From Nitrosomonas sp. (lineage in GTDB: Bacteria > Pseudomonadota > Gammaproteobacteria > Burkholderiales > Nitrosomonadaceae), in contig JAMWZR010000004.1 of assembly GCA_024282035.1 (NCBI GenBank), positions 1 to 64,000 on the forward strand: a DNA stretch of 64,000 nt, given 5' to 3'. The notes below the pieces were generated by a model. It was not told the origin of the DNA. It worked only from the letters and a program-made list of their open reading frames with translations, and made no database searches. The first letter of the stretch is position 1; each line of letters starts with the position of its first letter. Positions 57,294-64,000 of the stretch are shown one piece after another. Made by a program: the position numbers and the translations under genes.

Positions 57294-58702
57294 ACTTACA
57301 AGGTAAAATCATACTGGTACTAGGCATGGGTGAAACAGGTTTGTCCATGGTGAAATGGCTGCTGCAGCAAGGAGCTATCGTGCGTGTTGCGGATAGCCGT
57401 AACGAGCCACCTCATAAAAAGGAACTGTTGCAAGTTTATCCACAGTTGCACGTGCATACTGGTCCTTTCCAGCCGGAAATCTTCTCGGATATCGATATGA
57501 TTGCCATCAGTCCTGGCGTTCCTGTCGCCGAGCCTTGTATTCAACAGGCGGTGCAACGTGGTATTCCGGTTGTGGGGGATATGGATTTATTCAGCTGGGG
57601 GCTGGAGCGGGATGCATTGCCGCGACCCAAGATTGTCGCGATCACCGGAGCCAATGGTAAAACAACTGTGACTGCCATGGTCGGTGCGCTCTTGAAGAAA
57701 GCGGGCTGGAATGTAGAAGTGGCAGGCAATATCGGTCCTGCTGTCTTGACTGCGCTGATGCAACGGCTGGAGTCAAGGAATTGGCCGCAAGCCTGGGTGC
57801 TCGAGACCTCCAGTTTCCAACTGGAAACCATGCATCATCTCAACGCCGATGTAGCTACGGTGCTCAATGTCAGTGAAGATCACCTGGATCGTTATGCCAG
57901 CATGCAGGACTATGCTCTGGCCAAGGCCAAAGTATTCTGGAATGAAAACCATGCCGGTATTCAGGTGCTGAATCGGGACGATTCGATTGTCAGCGCCATG
58001 TCCCTCGAAGGGCGGCAACATATCACTTTCGGCATCGATGAGCCGCCGACCGCGGAAGATTTCGGTCTCGTTCATGATGGCGAAGATCTGTGGCTCGCCC
58101 AAGGCGAAACACAATTGATGAAAGCGAGTGAATTGACGGTCAATGGACTGCACAATGCAACCAATGCTCTGGCTGCATTGGCCCTATGCAGGGCGCTGGG
58201 AGTCGCCATGGATCCGCTGCTCAGCGCGCTGCGTGAGTTTCGCGGGTTGCCACATCGCATGGAAAAAGTGACTGCTTTCAATGGAGTGACTTTTTACGAT
58301 GACTCCAAAAGCACCAATGTAGGTTCGACGGTTGCTGCACTGAGTGGCATGAAACAGAACGCGATTCTGATTGCGGGTGGTGAGGGTAAAGGTCAGGATT
58401 TTTCACATCTGCGCGAGGCAGTCAGTCATGGCGCACGTGCAGTGGTGCTGATTGGTCGCGATGCCGGAATCATTGCAAACGAAATCAAGGATACGGGAGT
58501 GCCCATGTATTTCGCAGTGACAATGGAAGAGGCCATGCAGAAAAGTTTTCTGCTGGCACAACCCGGCGATGCAGTGTTGCTATCGCCGGCATGTGCCAGT
58601 TTTGACATGTTTCGCAATTATATCCATCGCGCCGAAGTATTTGTCGCGGCGGTCAGGGACATCGAAAAGCGTTTTTTCAATTTTGGACAAAAGAAGCATT
58701 GA
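57290..58702 (+). CDS. murD: UDP-MurNAc-L-alanine:D-glutamate ligase
   Basis: MurD adds D-glutamate to UDP-MurNAc-L-Ala. The 470-residue protein begins with a Rossmann-like domain ([17 protein letters not shown]), then the P-loop [23 protein letters not shown] and the C-terminal region with [17 protein letters not shown] and [12 protein letters not shown]. It overlaps mraY by four bases. Confidence 0.97.
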   Translation: MNLQGKIILVLGMGETGLSMVKWLLQQGAIVRVADSRNEPPHKKELLQVYPQLHVHTGPFQPEIFSDIDMIAISPGVPVAEPCIQQAVQRGIPVVGDMDLFSWGLERDALPRPKIVAITGANGKTTVTAMVGALLKKAGWNVEVAGNIGPAVLTALMQRLESRNWPQAWVLETSSFQLETMHHLNADVATVLNVSEDHLDRYASMQDYALAKAKVFWNENHAGIQVLNRDDSIVSAMSLEGRQHITFGIDEPPTAEDFGLVHDGEDLWLAQGETQLMKASELTVNGLHNATNALAALALCRALGVAMDPLLSALREFRGLPHRMEKVTAFNGVTFYDDSKSTNVGSTVAALSGMKQNAILIAGGEGKGQDFSHLREAVSHGARAVVLIGRDAGIIANEIKDTGVPMYFAVTMEEAMQKSFLLAQPGDAVLLSPACASFDMFRNYIHRAEVFVAAVRDIEKRFFNFGQKKH

Positions 58703-58704
58703 GC

Positions 58705-59865
58705 ATGGCATACGCACCCCATAACCAGAAACCTCGAGTCATGAATAATTTTGATCATGCACTGGTCTGGTTTACGTTGCTGCTACTCAGCATAGGCTTG
58801 GTCATGATTTATTCGGCTTCCATCGCGATAGCGGAAGCCCAGTTTGGTGCTGACCGGGCAGGCCATTACCTAGTGCGTCACAGTATTTATCTGGCGGTAG
58901 GGTTAATGCTGGGGTTCATCGCATTTCAGGTGCCCATGCAGATCTGGCGCAAAGGCGTCAGTTACCTGTTTTTGATCAGTGTGTCATTACTGGTGCTGGT
59001 CCTGGTGCCGGGAATCGGTCATGAGGTCAATGGCAGTCAGCGCTGGATTCCGTTGTTGGTAGTCAATTTGCAACCATCGGAATTCATGAAGTTTGCGATG
59101 ATTTTGTACGCGGCTGATTACGTCAACCGCAAGGCTGAGGATTTGAGTTTTTTGCTCAAGGGTTTTCTGCCCATTACGGTCGTGCTGGCAATTGTCGGGT
59201 TTCTGCTATTGCTGGAACCCGATTTTGGTGCATTCTTCGTCGTGACGGCGCTGGCCATGTCAATTTTGTTTCTGGGCGGAGTCAGCCTGAAAATTTTCAT
59301 CGGTTTGATCAGTATTCTGGCAGCAGGGCTGTATGGGCTTATCCTGAGTTCACCTTATCGACTGGATCGCGTGGTGGCATTCATGGATCCCTGGGCGGAT
59401 CCATACGGAAAAGGCTATCAACTCAGCCATGCCCTGATTGCTTTTGGTCGGGGTGAGTGGCTGGGTGTCGGTCTGGGAGGAAGTGTCGAAAAATTATTCT
59501 ATCTACCCGAGGCCCACACCGATTTTATTCTTTCAGTTCTTGCCGAGGAGCTCGGTTTTGTAGGCGTGACGATCGTCATCATTTTGTTTGCGGGACTGAT
59601 ACGCCGAGCTTTCGTGATCGGTCGTCTGGCAGCCAAGCTGGATATGCCTTTTTCAGCCCTGGTGGCGCAGGGGATCGGTGTTTGGATCGGTCTGCAGGCA
59701 GTGATCAATATGGGCGTCAACATGGGGGTGCTGCCCACTAAAGGGCTGACATTGCCGTTGCTGAGTTTCGGTGGTAGCAGTATTACGGCAATCTGTATTG
59801 CGCTGGCTGTGCTGTTGCGCATCGACTGGGAAAATCGTCAGCGCTTGCGGGGATTGACAGTATGA
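58705..59865 (+). CDS. ftsW: Peptidoglycan glycosyltransferase FtsW
   Basis: FtsW is the septal SEDS glycan polymerase that works with FtsI. The polytopic protein of about 386 residues shows [54 protein letters not shown], the catalytic-region Asp before [38 protein letters not shown] and [13 protein letters not shown] 58705 is used; TTG 58699 and ATG 58741 are alternatives and no ribosome-binding site decides. It overlaps murG by four bases. Confidence 0.96.
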   Translation: MAYAPHNQKPRVMNNFDHALVWFTLLLLSIGLVMIYSASIAIAEAQFGADRAGHYLVRHSIYLAVGLMLGFIAFQVPMQIWRKGVSYLFLISVSLLVLVLVPGIGHEVNGSQRWIPLLVVNLQPSEFMKFAMILYAADYVNRKAEDLSFLLKGFLPITVVLAIVGFLLLLEPDFGAFFVVTALAMSILFLGGVSLKIFIGLISILAAGLYGLILSSPYRLDRVVAFMDPWADPYGKGYQLSHALIAFGRGEWLGVGLGGSVEKLFYLPEAHTDFILSVLAEELGFVGVTIVIILFAGLIRRAFVIGRLAAKLDMPFSALVAQGIGVWIGLQAVINMGVNMGVLPTKGLTLPLLSFGGSSITAICIALAVLLRIDWENRQRLRGLTV

Positions 59866-60953
59866 AAACGGGCACGATTCTGATCATGGCAGGTGGAACC
59901 GGAGGACATGTCTTTCCCGGTCTGGCTGTGGCGGATTATCTGCGGCAATTGGGCTGGCATATCGTGTGGCTGGGAACGCAGGCTGGCATGGAACAAAAGC
60001 TGGTACCGGCACGCGGTTATGAGACCGAAGTCATCAGTTTCTCCGGTTTACGTGGAAAACAATGGACGACCTGGTTGTTACTGCCACTGCGCCTGTTAAA
60101 AGCATTCTTGCAGAGTATCCGGATTTTGCGTCGCATCAAACCGGATGTGGTTCTGGGCATGGGTGGATACCCTGCATTCCCGGGAGGATTGATGGCTTCA
60201 TTACTGAATAGACCGTTGATCATTCATGAACAGAATGCCTTGCCGGGACTGACCAACAAGGTGTTGGCGCAATTGGCAGATAAAGTCATGCTGGGTTTTC
60301 CAGGAGCGCTGGGTTCTGCAGCAGGCAAAACCGTATTTTCTGGTAATCCCGTACGTGCTGACATTACTCGAGTTCCCCTACCGCAACAGCGATTTCAAGG
60401 ACGTGAAGGCCGATTGAAATTGCTGGTAGTGGGAGGCAGCTTGGGGGCACAGATTCTCAATACGACGGTTCCGCTGGCGCTGAGATCGATTCCTGCCGAA
60501 TTGCGGCCGCAAGTGGTGCACCAGACAGGGGCTGCACATGTGCAGACGGTACAGAAAACATACGCTGATTTGGGAGTGACTGGTGAGATAATGGCATTTG
60601 TCGAAGATATGGCGAAACAGTATGCCGAATGCGATCTGGTGGTGTGCCGCGCCGGCGCCCTGACCATTGCTGAGATCAGTGCTGCAGGGGTGGCCAGTAT
60701 ACTGGTGCCGTATCCGTACGCAGTGGATGATCATCAAACCAGCAATGCTCGGTTTTTGGCTGACCAAGGTGCCGCATTGCTGATTCCACAATCCGAATTG
60801 AATCCGGAAAAGCTAGCTCAGTGGCTTACCACGCTGACGCGGGAAAAGTTGTTGGACATGGCCGGTAAGGCACGCAGCCTGGCCAAACCGGAGGCCACCA
60901 GGGTTGTGGCCGAGGCCTGTATTGAATTGAGTGGAGTTACGCATGAAGCATAA
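59862..60953 (+). CDS. murG: UDP-GlcNAc:lipid I N-acetylglucosaminyltransferase
   Basis: MurG makes lipid II on the cytoplasmic face of the membrane. The 363-residue GT-B protein has the N-terminal glycine loop [44 protein letters not shown], the second glycine loop [23 protein letters not shown] and the [14 protein letters not shown] region. The start overlaps ftsW by four bases and the stop overlaps murC by 11. Confidence 0.97.
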   Translation: MKTGTILIMAGGTGGHVFPGLAVADYLRQLGWHIVWLGTQAGMEQKLVPARGYETEVISFSGLRGKQWTTWLLLPLRLLKAFLQSIRILRRIKPDVVLGMGGYPAFPGGLMASLLNRPLIIHEQNALPGLTNKVLAQLADKVMLGFPGALGSAAGKTVFSGNPVRADITRVPLPQQRFQGREGRLKLLVVGGSLGAQILNTTVPLALRSIPAELRPQVVHQTGAAHVQTVQKTYADLGVTGEIMAFVEDMAKQYAECDLVVCRAGALTIAEISAAGVASILVPYPYAVDDHQTSNARFLADQGAALLIPQSELNPEKLAQWLTTLTREKLLDMAGKARSLAKPEATRVVAEACIELSGVTHEA

Positions 60954-62379
60954 AGTCAAGCATATTCATTTTGTAGGCATCGGTGGCGCGGGTATGAGTG
61001 GAATTGCGGAAGTCTTCGCAAATCTGGGCTATCAAGTCAGTGGTTCGGATCTGATGGAGAGTCAGGTTACGCAGCAGCTGCGTAGCCTCGGTGTGAAGGT
61101 ATTCGTGGGCCATGAAGCGTCACAGATTGCAGGCGCCAACGTCGTTGTGACATCAACCGCAGTCAAGCCGGATAACCCGGAAGTCTTGGAAGCGAAGCGT
61201 AAAAATATCCCTGTCGTTCCCCGTGCCATGATGCTGGCCGAATTGCTCAGATTGCGCAGTGGCATTGCCATTGCGGGTGCACATGGAAAAACCACCACAA
61301 CCAGTCTGATAGCCAGTATACTTGCGGCGGCTGAAATGGACCCGACTTTTGTCATTGGTGGAAAATTGCAGGCGGTGGGCTGTCATGCCAAATTGGGGAA
61401 GGGAGAATTCATCGTGGTGGAAGCCGATGAATCGGATGCTTCATTCCTGTATTTACAGCCGGTACTGACCGTCGTGACAAATATTGATGCGGATCATATG
61501 GAAACTTATGGACACGACTTCAATAAGCTTAAACAGACATTTGTCGAATTCGTGCAGCATTTGCCTTTTTATGGCATGGCAGTTTTGTGCGTGGACGATC
61601 CCCATGTTCGTGAGGTCATGCCGGATATTACCAAACCCATGACTACCTATGGATTGTCCGATGATGCACAGGTGCGTGCCATCAATATTCATCACCACCG
61701 CAATCAAATGACCTTTACCGCCGTCGTGGGTGTCAACGGCTCGGCCAGAAGGCTCGACATCACGCTGAATCTTCCCGGTGTGCACAATATTCGCAATGCC
61801 TTGGCAGCCATTACCGTTGCTAACGAGATAGGTGTGCCCGATGCTGCCATCATCAAGGCGCTAGCAGAATTCAAAGGTGTAGAGAGACGCTTCCAGCAAT
61901 ACGGGGAAATTCGCTTGTCGGGGCAAAAATGCTTTACGCTGGTTGATGACTACGGACATCATCCAGCCGAAATGGAAGCTACCATGAAAGCGGCTCGCGG
62001 CGCGTTTTCGGGGCGGCGCCTGATTGTTGCATTTCAGCCGCATCGCTACACGCGTACACGTGATGTATTCGAGGATTTCGTCAAGGTGTTGTCACTGGCC
62101 GATGGTGTGTTGCTGACCGATGTCTATTCCGCCGGGGAGGATCCGATCGTCGCAGCAGACAGCAAATCCCTATCACGCTCCATTCGCATTCTGGGCAAGG
62201 TCGAACCCATTTACATCGAAGATGTCAATGATCTGCCCATGGCGATTCTAAATGTCGTGCAGGATGGTGATGTGGTTTTGGTGATGGGGGCTGGATCGAT
62301 TTCCCGGGTCGCGCCCGCACTGGTCGCGATGAGTAGCAAGCGACGCGTTGCGAATGGTCATGAATATGAGAGTGCATGA
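60943..62379 (+). CDS. murC: UDP-N-acetylmuramate:L-alanine ligase
   Basis: MurC adds the first amino acid, L-Ala, to UDP-MurNAc. From ATG 60943, which has GGAG seven bases upstream, it is 478 residues. Motifs are [52 protein letters not shown] and [12 protein letters not shown]. The frame is open to a GTG at 60931, which would put the GGAG inside the gene. It overlaps murG. Confidence 0.96.
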   Translation: MKHKVKHIHFVGIGGAGMSGIAEVFANLGYQVSGSDLMESQVTQQLRSLGVKVFVGHEASQIAGANVVVTSTAVKPDNPEVLEAKRKNIPVVPRAMMLAELLRLRSGIAIAGAHGKTTTTSLIASILAAAEMDPTFVIGGKLQAVGCHAKLGKGEFIVVEADESDASFLYLQPVLTVVTNIDADHMETYGHDFNKLKQTFVEFVQHLPFYGMAVLCVDDPHVREVMPDITKPMTTYGLSDDAQVRAINIHHHRNQMTFTAVVGVNGSARRLDITLNLPGVHNIRNALAAITVANEIGVPDAAIIKALAEFKGVERRFQQYGEIRLSGQKCFTLVDDYGHHPAEMEATMKAARGAFSGRRLIVAFQPHRYTRTRDVFEDFVKVLSLADGVLLTDVYSAGEDPIVAADSKSLSRSIRILGKVEPIYIEDVNDLPMAILNVVQDGDVVLVMGAGSISRVAPALVAMSSKRRVANGHEYESA

Positions 62380-62382
62380 ATA

Positions 62383-63378
62383 ATGATGACGGTGCCATCC
62401 ATTCACAAGACGGGTATATCTGCGGTGAATCGGCAGATGGGAGCCGATGACATGTCGGTGTTGAGCGGCGAGATGCGTTTCAACGAACCCATGAGTCGGC
62501 ATACCAGCTGGCGTGCGGGCGGCAAGGCAAAACGTTTTTATATTCCGGTAGATGAGCAGGATCTGGTGAGGATGTTGTCAAGTTTGCAGGACAGTGAACA
62601 GGTGTATGTCATCGGATTGGGCAGCAATCTGTTGGTCAGGGATGGTGGCGTACAAGGCACGATCATCGGACTGCATGCGCGTCTGGATGCGTTGCAGTTG
62701 ATAGAGCATACCGATACGGATGGCCTGGTTTATGCCGGAGCAGGTGTTGCTTGCGCCAAGGTAGCCCGGTTTGCTGCCAGAAACAATCTGGCAGGAGCAG
62801 AATTTCTGACGGGTATCCCCGGAACCATCGGTGGTGCATTGGCCATGAATGCCGGTTGTTATGGAGCTGAAACCTGGCAGACCGTGAAACGTGTCAGAGT
62901 GGTTGATCATCATGGCGAAATCCATGAACGTACGGCGGATGAGTATCAGGCGGGATATCGCAGCATTCGGTTAATGCAGAAAGGGGATACGGCCGTACAG
63001 TCGGAATGGTTTGTTGGCGGGTACTTCAGTTGGGCGAGAGGGAATCAGAGCGAATCACGGCTAATAATGAAAGATTTGCTTGCCCGGCGTGTAAACAGTC
63101 AGCCGCTCAATCTACCCAATGCGGGTTCGGTATTCCGCAATCCGCCCGGTGATCATGCGGCGCGCCTGATTCAGGCTTGCGGTCTCAAGGGATGTGCTAT
63201 CGGTGGGGCGATGGTGTCGCCCAAACATGCCAATTTCATCGTGAATACCGGCAAGGCCAGTGCAACCGACATTGAGACGCTGATTTTGCTGGTACAGGAT
63301 AAAGTCAAAAGCGCAATGGGCATTACATTGATTCCGGAAGTCCGAATCATCGGTGATGCAGGGAGGCCCACAGCATGA
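62383..63378 (+). CDS. murB: UDP-N-acetylenolpyruvoylglucosamine reductase
   Basis: MurB reduces enolpyruvyl-UDP-GlcNAc to UDP-MurNAc with FAD and NADPH. The 331-residue protein shows the FAD-binding opening [26 protein letters not shown]-like loop ([14 protein letters not shown]), [18 protein letters not shown], the catalytic Ser/Glu-containing [10 protein letters not shown] and ending [10 protein letters not shown]-type and IPEVRIIG regions. An alternative start at 62452 (MSVLSGEM) has a good GGGAG site and fits homologue length better. It overlaps ddl by four bases. Confidence 0.95.
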   Translation: MMTVPSIHKTGISAVNRQMGADDMSVLSGEMRFNEPMSRHTSWRAGGKAKRFYIPVDEQDLVRMLSSLQDSEQVYVIGLGSNLLVRDGGVQGTIIGLHARLDALQLIEHTDTDGLVYAGAGVACAKVARFAARNNLAGAEFLTGIPGTIGGALAMNAGCYGAETWQTVKRVRVVDHHGEIHERTADEYQAGYRSIRLMQKGDTAVQSEWFVGGYFSWARGNQSESRLIMKDLLARRVNSQPLNLPNAGSVFRNPPGDHAARLIQACGLKGCAIGGAMVSPKHANFIVNTGKASATDIETLILLVQDKVKSAMGITLIPEVRIIGDAGRPTA

Positions 63379-64000
63379 CAGCGCGGAACTTCGGAAAAGT
63401 GGCCGTATTGTTGGGTGGCCGTTCGGCTGAACGGGAAATATCCTTGCAGAGTGGTCAGGCCGTATTGACGGCTCTACTGGAAAGTGGGGTGGATGCGCAA
63501 GCCTTCGATCCTGCTCAGCAATCCCTGGAAATGTTGAAGCACCAGGGATTCGACAAGGCATTCATCGCATTGCATGGCCGTTTTGGCGAAGATGGCACGA
63601 TCCAGGGTGTACTGGAGTGGTTGGGGATACCGTATACCGGCAGTGGTGTCATGGCCAGCGCACTGGCGATGGATAAATGGCGCACCAAATTGGTTTGGCA
63701 GGCAGCCGGCATTCGTTCGCCGCGTTTTGAAATACTGGAAGAGAACAGCCACTTCGAACAGGTGGCAGAGAATCTTGGATTGCCATTGATCATCAAGCCA
63801 GCCCGCGAAGGTTCGACGATCGGACTGAGTAAAGTTCATCATAAGGAAGATGTGGCAGCGGCCTATCGATTGGCGGCACAGCACGATGCACTGGTGCTGG
63901 CAGAAGAATTTATCGCAGGCAAAGAATTGACCGTCGCCATCCTGGGCGAGACACCTTTGCCTGTCGTGCGCATAGAAGTGGCAGGTGATTTATATGATTA
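63375..64000 (+). CDS. ddl: D-alanine:D-alanine ligase (partial, cut by window end)
   Basis: Ddl joins two D-Ala for the peptidoglycan stem. The first 208 codons are present from an ATG overlapping the murB stop (ATGA). Motifs are [73 protein letters not shown] and [16 protein letters not shown], all of the ATP-grasp D-Ala ligase. The metal-binding C-terminal third lies outside the window. It is next to murB, as in other betaproteobacterial dcw clusters, where ftsQ usually follows. Confidence 0.97.
   Translation, partial: MTARNFGKVAVLLGGRSAEREISLQSGQAVLTALLESGVDAQAFDPAQQSLEMLKHQGFDKAFIALHGRFGEDGTIQGVLEWLGIPYTGSGVMASALAMDKWRTKLVWQAAGIRSPRFEILEENSHFEQVAENLGLPLIIKPAREGSTIGLSKVHHKEDVAAAYRLAAQHDALVLAEEFIAGKELTVAILGETPLPVVRIEVAGDLYD

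Overview
This window looks like one chromosomal segment of a Gram-negative betaproteobacterium. Gene content, moderate base composition and gene order suggest a relative of Nitrosomonas (Nitrosomonadales), but this is an inference; no rRNA or ammonia-oxidation marker is present. Support for a Gram-negative, meso-DAP-type cell comes from the Sec translocon accessory genes, ExbB/ExbD, TonB-dependent and TorF-type outer-membrane proteins, a PilJ/ChpA-type chemosensory pair, and a complete division/cell-wall (dcw) cluster whose MurE carries the DNPR signature.

Layout. 1-136: 3' end of an exported or membrane-anchored protein and its terminator. 137-5854 (minus): queA-tgt-yajC-secD-secF, the common queuosine/Sec operon. 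5964-6050: tRNA-Leu(CAA). 6326-10571: an orphan PP2C phosphatase, a large secreted GH38-like protein and a small surface-adhesin-E-like protein. 10881-12796: exbB-exbD-tonB-like operon. 12993-15578: a c-di-GMP pair, a degenerate HD-GYP protein followed by a degenerate-GGDEF/intact-EAL protein. 15715-18900: mutL, an OmpA-type lipoprotein and a second adhesin-E-like protein. 18918-22129 (minus): ppsA-ppsR, PEP synthase and its regulatory kinase/phosphorylase. 22130-28807: an AT-rich accessory stretch with a TorF-type porin, an ECF sigma / anti-sigma / subtilase trio and a TonB-dependent receptor. 28873-35582 (minus): pilJ and a giant CheA-like hybrid kinase of the ChpA/PilL type. 35897-49466: metabolic and repair genes (ilvA, sbcB, ridA, glycosylases, a cysteine desulfurase), a four-gene nucleotidyltransferase-HIT-desaturase-phosphoglycerate mutase operon, and a three-gene gtr-type glycosylation operon. 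49708-64000: the dcw cluster mraZ-rsmH-ftsL-ftsI-murE-murF-mraY-murD-ftsW-murG-murC-murB-ddl, truncated inside ddl, preceded by a clear array of MraZ operator repeats.

The most interesting part is the 23.8-26.4 kb trio. The anti-sigma factor has a cytoplasmic zinc-finger domain, one membrane span and a periplasmic domain whose predicted secondary-structure pattern resembles the propeptide-like region of the subtilase encoded immediately downstream. The subtilase keeps Asp/His/Ser but appears to lack the oxyanion-hole Asn. This suggests a protease-linked envelope-signalling module. Other points of note are the c-di-GMP pair with one inactive-looking domain in each protein, the gtr operon, the lipid-like four-gene operon, the GH38-like protein without the usual nucleophile motif, and a SecD with a long charged tail. 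Gene starts were chosen from ribosome-binding sites, signal peptides and family length; where these differ from the longest open frame, this is stated.
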